From Rhodamnia argentea (lineage: Eukaryota; Streptophyta; Magnoliopsida; Myrtales; Myrtaceae), in assembly GCF_020921035.1 (NCBI RefSeq), contig NC_063157.1:7746501-7810500 (forward strand): DNA of 64,000 nucleotides, written 5' to 3'. A model generated the notes under the pieces. It ran no database searches. It saw only the letters and a program-made list of their open reading frames with translations, and had not been told where the DNA came from. The position numbers and the translations under genes are program-made. Within the stretch, counting starts at the first letter, position 1, and each line of letters starts with the position of its first letter. Positions 11,673 through 23,175 of the stretch are shown here, in pieces.

Positions 11673-11746
11673 GACCGCATAGCGCAGTGGATTAGCGCGT
11701 TTGACTTCGGATCAAAAGGTCGTGGGTTCGACTCCCACTGTGGTCG
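11673..11746 (+). tRNA. tRNA-Arg (anticodon TCG)
   Basis: A full cloverleaf can be drawn. The acceptor stem pairs GACCGCA with TGTGGTC and is followed by discriminator G. The D arm contains TAGCGCAGTGGATTAGCGC. The anticodon stem TTTGA/TCAAA encloses the loop CTTCGGA, giving anticodon TCG. The T arm reads GTGGGTTCGACTCCCAC. There is no intron, and CCA is not encoded, as expected for a nuclear gene. It is transcribed by RNA polymerase III from internal A and B boxes. Confidence 0.95.
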
Positions 11747-11757
11747 TCCTAAATTTC

Positions 11758-11771
11758 TTTTTTTTTTTTTT
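11758..11771 (+). terminator. Pol III T-run terminator of tRNA-Arg
   Basis: A run of 14 T residues starts 11 bases after the mature 3' end of the tRNA, as expected for polymerase III termination. Confidence 0.8.
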
Positions 11772-11938
11772 AAATCTTTTTCCTCTCTTTTTGGCGATTT
11801 TGAATATCTTTGAGATACATCACCGGACGACCTTCAATTAAAAATTTTGTTCAGACTGAAAATTGCTGCAATCACAGGAAGCTCAAGAACACCTCCGACA
11901 AGAGAAGAGACTTCCTTTGCTCAGAGAAAAAAAATGTA

Positions 11939-13043
11939 TTAAGCAAGGTATGCCGTGAACTCGAGCACAGTCTCCATTCCATCGGTGACTTGCTGGCTTG
12001 GCCGAGCCGGGAATATCTTCACCGTGGCGTACCCGCAGGCATTCACGTGCTTCCCGGTCCCTCCCATGATCGCGAGCTGCGACTCCGACACAGCGGTCTG
12101 GTGCACCCCGAAGAAGCTGAGGCTGTCGACGTAGCCCCCGCTCACGAACATGGCGGTCATGGCGATGGTCTGGCTGTTCCCGTCTTCAGAGCTCGCTATG
12201 TAGAATCCCTGTGCCTTGCCGAGCAGGCCAGAGCCGAGCTGGTGGCCCTCGGTCAGCTCGTCGTCGAAGACCGTGAGCGTCCCGAACATCAGCTTCTGTA
12301 GGGTCATTCCCTGGGGGAGCTGGCCTCCGTTCAGTAGCGGGAACCCGGCCCCGCCATTGATCAGGTTGACTCCGTTGTTTTGAATGACATTACCTGGAAC
12401 ACCAATCGTTTCTTTTAACACTAACACACTATGCTATTTTCATCTTTGTGTTCAGGTTGTAACTTGATCAAATTGATCCAAATGCACAAAAGTCCCAAAT
12501 TTGGAAAAAAAAAATGGTAATGCGGATTGCTTGGAACACAAGTTTCCCGGTGAGCGTTGTGATTCTAAACGACGTTACCCGTATTTCCGCTCAATCCGGT
12601 CAGGAACGGAACGTTGTTGTTGTTGATGAGTCCGTTATTGGCGCTGTTCTGTGGGATTCCACTATTGATAGGGAGGTTCGCGCCGTTAGGCTTGGCAAAG
12701 GGGACTTGAGCGCTGAGCGCTGGATTGGCCACGATGCCAGTCACGGCCCGAGCCGATGGGTTCGAGCCGCCGAGTATGTCATGCATGTAGAAGGTCAATG
12801 GATGAAGCTCGGCGCCACCCACCGTGGTGCTGGTCGTAGTCGTAGCCGGTGCCACAGGAGCGGCGGGATTGAGCGGTGCCGACTGAGCTGGATTCGCCAC
12901 GGATGGAAAGGCGTTACCAGGAGCGGATGAAGTTGCATCCTCCTCGACGAGAGATCGAGAACGACGCATTGGATGGCAAGAGCCAAGAGAAGGAAAGAGG
13001 CTACGGATCTTAGCCGAGCGGGCGCGGACTCGCGATTAGTCAT
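11939..13043 (-). CDS. Dirigent protein, ESB1 type, copy A (one intron; signal peptide out of frame)
   Basis: This is a dirigent-domain gene closely related to copy B at 14393-15307. Dirigent proteins act in the apoplast on phenoxy-radical coupling; ESB1-type members serve the Casparian strip. Exon 1 ends at 12579 and exon 2 spans 12393-11939. Joining them restores the phrase NTGNVIQNN seen in copy B. The conserved dirigent motif FGTLTVFDDELTEG is present. The ATG at 13043 opens a good signal peptide (SVASFLLLALAIQC), but one base is missing relative to copy B at about 12940-12980, so that frame does not run into the dirigent frame. From the ATG at 12969 the frame is open for 281 residues but lacks a secretion signal. 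It is either a recent pseudogene, a cytosolic variant, or a sequencing error. Confidence 0.75.
12394..12578 (-). other. 185-bp intron in dirigent copy A, absent from copy B
   Basis: On the minus strand the intron starts GTAACGTCG after ...AATACGG and ends TGGTGTTCCAG before GTAATGTCATT. Removing it gives AAT ACG GGT AAT GTC ATT, which matches copy B without a gap. The first bases of the intron resemble the first bases of exon 2 (GTAACGTC against GTAATGTC), which looks like a short duplication at the insertion point. Confidence 0.75.
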
Positions 13044-13161
13044 TGAGAAATCAAAGAAGGATTAAGCAAAAATGGCTCTTCAGAAGTTCTTCCTCTTCTT
13101 TTCTTTGTGAAGTAGATGATGGTGATTGCGAAGATGATAACAGCGGGAAGAAATAGTTGGG

Positions 13162-13169
13162 TTTATATA
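13162..13169 (-). promoter_or_regulatory. TATA box of dirigent copy A
   Basis: TATATAAA on the minus strand lies about 120 bp upstream of the ATG at 13043. The placement mirrors that of copy B. Confidence 0.6.
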
Positions 13170-14392
13170 AAGATGCCCATCTCGTACATGCTGAAATGGA
13201 GTGGCTGAGTTGGGTTTGGTGCTAGCAATGCGTGGCTCCTCCTTTGTGTTTCTGCTGGTGCTTCCGTTTCCAAAGTAATGGCCAAGAAGACTCACCTAAT
13301 CCTCACACCAGACCATTGTTAATTCCGTGACTGGCCTGGAGCTAGCTTCTTTCTTCCTCCTTTTTAGACTTTTTCTTGGCGGTGGGTACGTCCCCGGCAG
13401 AGTTTTCCCTAACAGGAACGGATCCGAAAACGGTTTCAAACTGCAGTTTCGGCAAGGCGGAAATGGCATTTGATGTATCGTCCAGACATGGATAATCTGC
13501 CGACCTAATTGGCTGGGTCGGCTACTTGTAATACTTGTTCGATCGATTTTGTTTGCCGAGTACAGCCCTTTGAACTAGTTCGATCGTTCCGAAGCCAGTT
13601 CATTTTTTTGGTTGATTTTGTTCTGCAAGATTTGCTTAGGAATGGGATGCACTGCAGTCCCAAAGGTAATTTGGAAAGAGATCAACCATTTGACAAGTCA
13701 CAGTAAAAAAATATGACATCCTGAATCAAAAGACAATCTCTTCAGAGCTTATCTGAGAACCAGTTTAGACTCGAAGATTTCATCCTTCGCAATCAATACG
13801 AGTGTGAAGTATGGTTTTTGCTTGTCTTCATGCCACCCATCTCAGCATGAAAATCAAGCTACTACGACACACTTGTCCCGATAGTTATCCTTACAGTTTT
13901 CCAGCTGCAAGAAGTTTTATAAGGCAAAACATCGAAAGGGAATCTTCTTAACAAAATGAATCTTTCGAGTAAATTTTAGACTTTCGATTTCGCATGACTT
14001 TTCGAGAGCAATCATCTCGTATAGGGTGAATTACATGAAAATCAAGCTATTAGAACACATGTGTCCCGACGGTTTCATGCTACAATAAGTTTTATAGGGC
14101 AAATCAAAGGGAATAGGAGTCTTTTCCGGCAAAGTTGCAAGTGAATGAGAGAATTAACTTCATATGGTGCGATTTGTTGAGATGATATGTCCAGGACTAA
14201 TACCATTTTCTTCTAAACAATCGACCAACTTCATGAACAAAGTCGCCAATACAAGGTTAAACCCAAAGTCGCCAATACAAGGTTAAACCCATTTGTTCGA
14301 ACAGCCTTTTTGATTGAATTGACGAATTAGAACCATGACGACTCAAGCAAACACACATGACTTTCAGATACAATCACTCTCTCGGACAGAAA
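13170..14392. other. Spacer between the dirigent genes, with small direct repeats
   Basis: No gene was recognised. A 26-bp unit (aaagtcgccaatacaaggtt then aaaccc) is repeated perfectly at 14238-14263 and 14264-14289. A longer imperfect direct repeat starting catgaaaatcaagcta occurs near 13848 and near 14034. Confidence 0.55.
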
Positions 14393-15307
14393 TTAGTATG
14401 CCAGATATACAGTGAACTCGAGAACAGTCTCCATCCCGTCGGTGCTTTGCTGGTTTGAGGCCGGGAAGGTCTTGACCGTGGCGTATCCCCTAGCATTCAC
14501 GTACTTCCCAGTGCCTCCCATGATTGCGAGCTGCGATTCTGAAACGGCAGTCCGGTGAACACCGAAGAAGCTGAGGCTGTCCACGTAGCCGCCGCTCTCG
14601 AGCATGGCGGTGAATGCGATGGTTTGGCTGTTCCCGTCCTCAGAGCTCGCTACGTAGAACCCTTGCGCCTTGCCAACCAATCCGGAACCAAGCTCGTGCC
14701 CCTCGGTCAGCTCATCGTCGAAAACAGTGAGTGTCCCGAACATCAGCTTCTGGAGGGTCATTCCCTGAGGGAGCTGACCACCATTCAGGATCGGGAACCC
14801 GGCTCCACCGTTGATCAAGTTGACTCCGTTGTTCTGAATCACATTGCCTGTGTTTCCGCTCAGTCCGGTTAGGAACGGGACATTGTTGTTGTTGATGAGT
14901 CCATTGTTGGCGCTGTTTTGCGGAACCCCGCTGTTAATGGGAAGGTTAGCTCCATTCGGTTTGGCGAAGGGGACTTGAGCGCTCAGTGCTGGGTTTGCTA
15001 CAATGCCGGTTACGGCTCGAGCTGAGGGGTTTGAACCGCCAAGTATGTCATGCATGTAGAAGACCATCGGATGAAGGTCGGTGTTGCCTCCTGTGGAAGC
15101 GGCAACTGTTGCAGATGACGCAGCCACAGGAGTTGATGGGTTGGTCAGTGTTTGAGCCGGATTGGGTGATGGCTGCTCGAACGCAGGAGCGGAGGTTGCA
15201 TCCTCACCAAGAGCCCCAGAACAAGTTACGCACTGAATGGTTAGAGCCCAGAGAAGCAAGAACGCCACACATTTAAGTTGGACGAATACAATCTTCCGCG
15301 ATGCCAT
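14393..15307 (-). CDS. Dirigent protein, ESB1/DIR25 type, copy B
   Basis: An intronless 304-aa frame. It starts with a hydrophobic signal peptide (about residues 1-30, core CVAFLLLWALTIQC), so the product is secreted. A proline/serine/threonine-rich linker follows to about residue 75, then an N/G-rich stretch (NSANNGLINNNN). The dirigent domain fills the C-terminal half, with FGTLTVFDDELTEG, GKAQGFYVASS, GGYVDSLSFFG and GGTGKYVNARGYATVK. The long N-terminal extension ahead of the domain is typical of the ESB1/DIR10 group, which patterns lignin in the Casparian strip of the root endodermis. A TATA box lies about 100 bp upstream. It pairs with copy A as a tandem duplicate. The exact subgroup is inferred from the extension and gene order. 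Confidence 0.9.
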   Translation of the reverse strand: MASRKIVFVQLKCVAFLLLWALTIQCVTCSGALGEDATSAPAFEQPSPNPAQTLTNPSTPVAASSATVAASTGGNTDLHPMVFYMHDILGGSNPSARAVTGIVANPALSAQVPFAKPNGANLPINSGVPQNSANNGLINNNNVPFLTGLSGNTGNVIQNNGVNLINGGAGFPILNGGQLPQGMTLQKLMFGTLTVFDDELTEGHELGSGLVGKAQGFYVASSEDGNSQTIAFTAMLESGGYVDSLSFFGVHRTAVSESQLAIMGGTGKYVNARGYATVKTFPASNQQSTDGMETVLEFTVYLAY

Positions 15308-15404
15308 CGCTTTGATGGTCTGTGCAAGAGAAATCTGCTAGCGCAAACAACTGCGAGATGTTTTTCGTGAGCTTGGGATTGAAGGTACGTGGAGGACTAG
15401 AAGG

Positions 15405-15412
15405 TTTATATA
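15405..15412 (-). promoter_or_regulatory. TATA box of dirigent copy B
   Basis: TATATAAA on the minus strand, 98-105 bp upstream of the ATG. Confidence 0.65.
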
Positions 15413-16059
15413 GCATGAAGAGACGAGACAGGACTGCGAAAGTAATGTGGAGTTGATGAATTGGAGTAGGTGCTCGCGTTGCAATCTCTTGGTGTTCTGG
15501 TTCAGAAACAAAAAGAAAACCTGAACCACCTCTGGTTTTTTAATTCCCCTGTTCTGCTGAAAGCTTAGCTCATCAAACTAGCGAATATGCATCCCAAAAC
15601 TTATCTAGTCTGCATAATTTCTCAACGTTTCAAAACTCAACTTCGGCTGCAATGTGCATAAGAATATCAAAATCGACAGACTTGGGTCTGAGTCATTCTT
15701 CAGCTATAAGCACATCAAAACCGATATCAACCAACCATGCATGCACTTGGTGTATTTGATTTAGCCAAACAAGAAAAGCATCGAGTACATCTCGAATCCG
15801 AATTGGCGATCAGTTGAAGTAAAACTTCTTCAAAGGATGGCACTCAATGTACACTCTCAATGAACACTAACACGAGTGGCTTCTACACAAACTGCATTAG
15901 TGTCGCTGAATAAATTTACAAGATTGGTCTATTTTAAGGGGTTTGATCATTATGCATTCTTCTGAATGGTCAATAAATCTGTTAACAAGAAGATGCATAC
16001 CACGAAATGCATCTCCACAACTCACACTTCGTTGCTCCTCCATAAATTTGAACGTGTGT
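15413..16059. other. Intergenic DNA between dirigent copy B and the RAD51D 3' end
   Basis: It holds the upstream region of dirigent copy B and the likely 3' UTR and poly(A) region of RAD51D. No other feature was seen. Confidence 0.4.
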
Positions 16060-19000
16060 TTAGTTGTTGATGATAAACTTTGCTGCCTTACCAGAAGCCT
16101 GAGAAAGAGTGCAACCCCTTAAGCTTCATGAGGATCATGCCCAAAGTACAGAGGAAAGCAATCTAGTTCCAGATATTGATGGGGCCATAAAAAAATCACT
16201 CTACTCTGGTCAAGGGCTATCTTTGCCACAGATCACAGTAATTCATAAAAAATAAATGGACGAGATGCAATAGAGGGGAGTATGTATAGATAAATTTCTA
16301 CACTTTTGATTGATGGGGCAGATGAACTTACAGCCGATGGATGTTTGAGTAGAGACACATGATACGTATCGCTCCCACAATCACGGGAGAGCAGAAGCCT
16401 CACGTGGGTGAGGGTTTTCCAACTCTCCCCGAGGGCCGGTTTAGGAATACCTCCATCTCCTCCAACAGTGTGGTTTGTTACCTGAAACAAATGCTTCCAT
16501 TTTCAGCCAATATGATGATAAAACTTCTCAATCTGCCATTGTTATCACAAACGAATTTTCAAATTTCACCATCTTTATGCGGCATTACTTTATTGGAAAG
16601 AGTGAAATTAAGACAGTTAAATTTCAGGAAGAGAGACATGAAATCACGGGGAAAGTAAAATTAAGGATGCATCTTATATGAATAAGCACTTGACATAATT
16701 AATCACCACAAAAATGAGTAAAAATAGTGCATCACTCATCATCCTCCCTCTTTTCATGCTTCCTAATGCTTAGTGGTTCTATTGCAAATATATCCAGGCC
16801 AGCTGCACTCATTTTAAGTAACAGAAACAAAAGTCACCGAACCTGTGAAGATATGGAAAAAAACATATCATGTAATACGCAGTTAAGACATTAATGCGCT
16901 TTATTCTTGACTTTTCCTCTTTTAAGAGTATAATTATTGGGGGATGAGTACTTCGAAGAATGAACATGAATGATTTATGGGAAATACTCACCAGAACTGC
17001 AAGATTATATTCATGGGCCAACTTCTTCAGAAGAGACATAGCAGATACCATCAAAGCACGTCCTGGAATTGTCCCATATATCAATATAAACAAGTATGAA
17101 CGGATAATGTGAAAACCAAGACCCAAATGCAAACAGAGATTATTTAGACCAATGGGCGATCAAAGAACAGAATATTTCTCTAAACCTGAAAACTGGGAAC
17201 CAGTTTGAATAGCGGCCTAATAACCAATTCAGTGTCAAACAATGTATTACGGTAGTTATTCTTTCCAAAAGCATCAATGCAGATGGGCAGGCAACGGAAT
17301 CCTCCATCGGTCAGTTTACTGATCAACTAAAAGTGATTTGATTTAGATTAGCAGGCAATCTTTCTACTGCATGAGATTTTTTATCAGCTTCCTTTGCGAA
17401 GCATGCACAGTGAACATCATAGTGAAATACAAATGGGACATATTTTTAAAGCTGAAAGAGCATACAGATAAAGCACCAAACAAGTTCTTCCATTTTCAAC
17501 AGTTCCAAACGTAATTAAAGGAAAAAATCCTAAACAAATAGCAATTATTTGTTCTTGTAAGTTGATTCTATATGAAGCACACAGAGCCAATCAATAAATA
17601 TTCAACATCATTATATCTCAGAGCATATATTATAGAGCACAGCAATACATAAAACATATCAATCCAGTGCTTTAGAAGACATGGACACTGTGCATACATT
17701 CAAGAGTGTGTACCCTGTGAACCACTGCTGCCAAGAATTGGTGTGATCAGGGATGAAATAGAATCGATGATTATTAATATTTCATCATTGTCTCCTCTGC
17801 ACATCTGCAGCAGATACTTAACTTTAGAGTTCACATAAATGAAAGTGTTCTACCATTGTCAAGCAATGAAACTGCTTCATTTCAACAACAACCTGGGACT
17901 TCAATTTGGACTCCAAACAGTGTAGCACGTCAAACATCGAAAAGATGTCAAATACAGACTGGCATAATATGCTGTTCATAACTTTTTGAAGAACTATCGG
18001 TTGCATCTGCAAACAGAAATAACCAAAAATTAAAAGGACAGAAATTTATCAACAAACAGATACATAGAAATGCAGCACTCTGTTGCAAAGAAAGCTATTA
18101 TTGGCTGCTAAGACAGACAAAAACTTTATTTTCCTGTGATCATTGTTAGTTAAATATGTTTACTCGCATAAATTTGAGCTAATCTGTGCTAACAATTGCT
18201 GGTTTGCGAATAAAACATGGTGATACTTAATCCAAGACTGAAAAGTTAAATGCTCTAAGTAGTGTAACAGACTAAGAGAAAGGCATCGCTGTGCTCAAAT
18301 TATCCTATGGGCACAAATGATGTCACAAACAGCACTTCCACTTTGGATATAGCACTCTCAAATTTCAACAGGTGACCTCAAATTTAAAACATTTAGGGAA
18401 GAAAGAAAGAAAAACAAGGAGAGTTGCAACAGCACATTGATATGCACCTCATCAAAAGCAGGACGAGAAATCTGGTTCAGAAACTGTGCAATGCGCTTTG
18501 CGGAGAAAGAGTTTCCTGTATCTAAATATATAACACCACCCATATGCTTGTAGGCAACAGTTGATGCGGTCAGTAGACAAAACTGACAAAAAAGGGTAAA
18601 TAAATGTCAGCACTTCGGAAACAGTGGTTAATGGTAATATTCAGTTGCCACAGCAAATTAAACCAATGTTTTGTGATGAACATTTCTACGTCATACATGT
18701 TTGAAATGGACTTGTGATTGATTGCAATAGGTGGTTAAGGAGTATGTCCTCGAGCATTTCACATAAGAGTCGGCATCGAAATGCCAACCAGATGTAAATC
18801 AACAAGATTCAAGGGAATTCAATATAGTCATCGTCCTGATAGTGTCCTACAAGAGTTAATCCGTACTTGTGTTTTACCAGAAGAAGATGGCCCTGCTAGC
18901 TCAGTCACTTGCCCCTTGTGAAGTCCACCTCTAAGTAGAAAGTCCATCCTGATTCAAACAGCCAAAAAGGATAAGTATATAAATAGCCACGCTCCCCAAA

Positions 19001-19886
19001 ATTTGATGGAACTGAAAGGGAACTGAAAGGAATGATTTGCCGGTGATCACCCTTCGCATCCAGTTGACAATACATGCTTATTCTTTTGAGCATCTTCCAT
19101 TAGCTCCACTCCATTCGACCATGGTCGATGCAGGCCATCTATGACACAGAGGACCTGGTTTATTGCCTTACCAGGCAGAAAAACTATTTAAGTGAATCGA
19201 CAAGAAGAACTAAATAATTTTTTCTTTACCACGTACCCCATCTCGAAAATTGGCCTATGGAACTCCCCATACTCTCAGAGACCATGTAAATCAAGAGCAA
19301 ACACCCGTGAATGCCTGAACATGAAATTATTTGTACGTGCAGCGAGTACAAACAGTGCTAGACCCTCAACACAAACAAGTCCACTCCTTAAACACTAATC
19401 CAACACGGGTAAATAAAAGACCTCGCTGAAATTTATCCGGACAGAACAAACAGAAAGCTCATGGCATCCCATTGCAAAACAACAAGGACAGGAAGTATCT
19501 GGGAGAAAGCTAACCTGCATAAATCTCTCCGATGAGGTTTGTTGCTCTGCGTCCGCCACTAAAGACTGGAGGTCGTGAATGAGAAAATCTTGTACTGAGG
19601 CAAAAAGGATTTTCTTAAAAAAAAAAAAAGAGAGTCGAGCAACCAGAAGAAAGTTAAAATTCGCTCTTCCCCACTCGTCATTTCCACTTCCAGAAAAGCT
19701 AACTTTCCTTCTGAAGTTCTTACTGATCTCGGGGTGTTCTCTTTCTTTCTCCTCTGCGGCCAAAAGGGTAAGAACAGAGAGTGGGGGCCTCCACGAACCT
19801 GTGAAAATGCCGCGAAGAGCGCAAAAGCTCTGGAAGTCACGGTCCAGGATCGGGAATTCCGTCTCCAGTCGCTTCAAGGACGCCAT
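16060..19886 (-). CDS. RAD51D: DNA repair protein RAD51D (RAD51 paralog), 10 exons
   Basis: A recA-like ATPase of the BCDX2 paralog complex, acting in homologous recombination in the nucleus. Exons on the minus strand are 19886-19799, 19594-19515, 19166-19051, 18948-18867, 18582-18448, 18006-17893, 17804-17714, 17062-16992, 16481-16332 and 16098-16060. All introns are GT-AG and phases agree, giving 966 nt and 321 aa, the usual plant RAD51D length. Walker A is GPSSSGKT at residues 114-121, and Walker B is ILIIIDS with its Asp at residue 219. The stretch [20 protein letters not shown] is diagnostic of RAD51D, and the C terminus is [12 protein letters not shown]. The start [15 protein letters not shown] was chosen because it matches the family N terminus; the frame is open further upstream but without homology. 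No damaged residue was noticed. Confidence 0.95.
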
Positions 19887-20600
19887 TTCTTCACAATCGT
19901 CGCCTTCCTGAAGCTGATGACGAGCGGAGCACCCGGACTGTGATTGTGACTCTGAGCTCGTCACTTGCTTTCCTTCCAATGGACTTCCCCCCCCACGCTT
20001 TTGAATCGCCCCATTTATGCATTTCTTTTTCTCTTTCATCTTTCCAATTCCAAAAGGGCGCTAATAAAAAAAGAAAAAATCGACGTAAAAAATGAATATT
20101 TTATAAAAAAAAAATTATAAAAAATTTACGTCGTTTTAAAATAAACGAACGAATTTTTTTTATTTTTTAATTAAAATATATTTTGTTAATTTATTATTTA
20201 AAATGCTATAAGTAATTACTTTTAAAAAATATTTTTAAAATTATTTATTTTGCGCAAAATAGGTAAAGCTTAATTTGGCTGGAGTCAATCGAAGGAATCG
20301 GTCAGTTTTGGAATTTAACATACACTAATTGAATATTTTAAAAATTAATTGTCTTTTTGTGATGAGATTTGAGGATTTTTACCTATTAACTTTTCCTTGT
20401 TTGTCTTAAGCCACATTTAGGAGCATGGCCTTTGTGTTTTCGTCATTCCTAAAAATGTGAGAGAGAGCGACGATAGCTCATGGGGGAAATTAATGAAATT
20501 TCTAAAGATTCTGGAGACCTCGTAATTCGTTATTTTAATCCAATAAAAATGCAGTAAATATGAGATTTTTTTGATTTTTGATATCTCGTATGTTCCGGAG
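19887..20600. other. RAD51D upstream region
   Basis: The RAD51D promoter and leader should lie just above 19886. Beyond 20040 the DNA turns AT-rich and no gene was seen. Confidence 0.35.
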
Positions 20601-20604
20601 ATGG

Positions 20605-21065
20605 AATTAGCCCGAAACTAAGCCGACACCGGCACTCGATATGCAACAGGACATGCCGACACGTTATTTCGAAAAAAAAAATAGAGATTTGGGACACGTT
20701 GTAAATTGAATGTAAATTTTAATACAATCGTGCATATGTAAAAATATCGGAGATGAGCTCCTCCTTTTTTTTCGGTTAGAAATTAATAATCAGGTTTTTT
20801 TATGACTGGCTAGGTATATTAATTTCGAGGTGGTTGAGTATATGACTTAACTATTTATATATCTATGGAAAATTTATATTGTGACCCCTAATTTATTGAA
20901 AATGTTTAAAATTGATCTAATGCATGTCGGAATGGTGTGTCGGGGATGCTGGACTTGCGTTTTATTTGTGTCGAAAATCTAACACCTGTCAATCACGTGT
21001 CGGTGTCCAAAGTGCGTCCGACATGACATGGAGGTTCTTAGAGAATGTTCGTGCTTCCTAGGTCT
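20605..21065. repeat. Degraded TIR element, same family as 56046-56504
   Basis: Shared internal landmarks with the 56-kb element include gacacgtt near the left end, ggctaggtatattaattt, gtatatgacttaa and cctaatttattgaaaatg. The ends are rich in ccgacac/gtgtcgg. The borders are approximate and no target duplication was found. Confidence 0.5.
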
Positions 21066-21275
21066 GAAATGATGTAATTTGTAAAGTATTTATAGTTCAC
21101 GGTTGAATCATGATGAAAAATCAGATTCACGATACGAGTTGATGATGGACGGGCGCTTATTTTCAGTACTTTCGATTATGACCTTCGACTCTTACTATAA
21201 ATTTTAATTTTCCAAGAATAATTTAGTCCGGTTATCAAAAATAAAAGTTTAGTCGTTTTGCCTTTCATTATTTGT

Positions 21276-21887
21276 GGAAAAAAATATCAAAAAAGTGATA
21301 AACCTATTGTATTTATGCCAATTTAGTCTTAAACCATTTAATGGTGCCAATTTATTCCTAAATATTTTGACCCAGAGCCAATTCAATCATTCCCACTAAT
21401 TTTGCTCGGATATTGCTACGTGGATGCTAAAAGACCTACATGGCATGGCCGACGCGAACATTTTAAATAGTATTTTCATAATTTTTGATTATTTAATTAT
21501 TAATTTTTTCTTCCTTTTCTTTTGCCATTTTTTTCAAGTTTCCTCCGATGACCGACGAGGTCAGCCTCGCCGGCATTCGCCCTCTCCCCGGCGAGGCCAA
21601 CCCATGTCGGCCAACAAAGGAAAGAGGGAAAAAAAATGAATAAAAGAAAGAAACAAATAAAATTTTTAAAAAATGAAAATTATTGGAATATCATTTAAAA
21701 TGTTCATGTTGATCGTGCCACGTATGTTGTCCGTGTTTACGTCAGCAATATCTGGTTAAAATAGCCAAAAAAAAACTGAATTGGCTCTAGATCAAAATGT
21801 TTAGAATTAAATTGGCACCTTTAAAATTTTTAAAACTAATTTGACATCAATGCAATAGGTGTATGACTTTTTCGATACCTTTTCACG
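21276..21887. mobile_element. Mutator-like MITE (imperfect ends)
   Basis: The left end (tggaaaaaaatatcaaaaaa, then gtgataaacctattg) is inverted at the right end (caataggtgtatgac...gataccttttca). The arms carry gccaatttagtcttaaacc-type repeats as in 1178-1540. The flanks share TATTTG only, so the target duplication is worn. A GC-rich block with gaggtcagcctcgccggcat lies at 21550-21605. Confidence 0.6.
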
Positions 21888-22784
21888 ATATTTGCTATGC
21901 AGTCTAGTCGGTCTAGTCTGATTTCTTTAATATGTGCAATTGGTCTCCCTCTCTCTAGAGATGTTGAACCCTCGCTCGAGCTCGATTCGGTCACCAACCC
22001 TCAAGACACTTGGGTGAGGCTGGGTAGTCGCAACCAACCCCCATACCCCCTTCGACATTTTGCTTTTTATCCGCGAGAAAATTATACAAATGATTTTTGA
22101 ATTCTTACCCAATATGCAATGTTAGCCATAGACTTTTGATTTGGTTAATATGGTCTCCGCCCTATTGATAAGTATTCAACGTAATCCAATTGTTTGTTCA
22201 AATAACAAATTTGACAGTTTTTTTTTATGAAGTAAATTGTTTTATGCCATATTGGATTTTTACAAATGACGAAACAACATGTGAACCTTTTCATTTATCT
22301 AATTTTGGAAAAGGAAAAAAAATCAGAGTACAAACATGTCCATCATTATTTAATGACGTGAAATATTATATCCCGATTCGAAATGAGTATTTTACTTCGA
22401 CAATTCACGTGTAAACTTTTTGTTGCCATTGTCTGCCATTCAAACTTAGAGAATTGGGAGCCGTATTAACAAATTCCATGAATTCAAGTCAACGGAAGGA
22501 AAGCATCGAACGTTTCATATAATTAAAAAACTAGATCGAACATTTACTAATGGCTCTGGAATAATATTAAATAAATTAAAATTCTAATGATGGTCTTTTA
22601 CATTAAATCAAAGTTCATAAATCCTTCGTGTGGTTTTTCCTTTATATGCTAATTTGAAGTCATGGTCAGAATTTGGGCACATCAATAAGCAATCGAATAG
22701 AACAATGTGATTATTATTTTTTTTTCGATCGAAAAAGAGCTTTCATTCGTTCGAAAAGGAGCTCTAAAAGAGCTAGGCAAGTGA
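21888..22784. other. Intergenic DNA, no gene seen
   Basis: Mixed AT-rich sequence. About 22090-22200 resembles the ttcaatgta/atggtctcc theme of the element at 629-1055 and may be another worn copy. Confidence 0.4.
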
Positions 22785-23172
22785 GGGTGCGTATGGTAAC
22801 GGTTCGGAAACGCGTATGGTAAAAAAGTGTTCCCAAAGTGTTTCGAGAACATTTTTCAGAAACGGGAACATTTTTGGAGCGTAAACGAGAAACAAAAAAT
22901 ATTTGTTTCTTTGTTCCCGGAACACTTTTTATCAAAGCTTTTGAACACATTTTATAACACAAGAGGAACACTTTTTGCAACCCTCTGTTCCTAGACTACT
23001 CCTTCACACTCTCAAAGACAACGACTTTTTATCAAAGCTTTTGAGTACATTTTTTTTTTGTAGTTACCAAACGTGTTTCCGTTCCCAAAAATCGTGGCCG
23101 GGAACAGAAACAGAAAAAAGTGTTTATGTTCCAAAAGTTGTTCCGGGAATAGAAACGTTACCATACGCACCC
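22785..23172. mobile_element. PIF/Harbinger-type MITE, TGA target duplication (twin of 48702-49137)
   Basis: It opens with gggtgcgtatggtaacg and closes with the exact inverse cgttaccatacgcaccc. TGA lies on both sides (22782-22784, 23173-23175). The interior is rich in ttcccggaac/gttccgggaa foldback motifs. It shares nearly all of its interior with the element at 48702-49137, including tttttatcaaagcttttga twice in each copy. Confidence 0.75.
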
Positions 23173-23175
23173 TGA

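Noticed and set aside
19887-20039. In-frame upstream extension of RAD51D exon 1
   Set aside because: No homology to the RAD51D family upstream of [11 protein letters not shown]; likely leader sequence.
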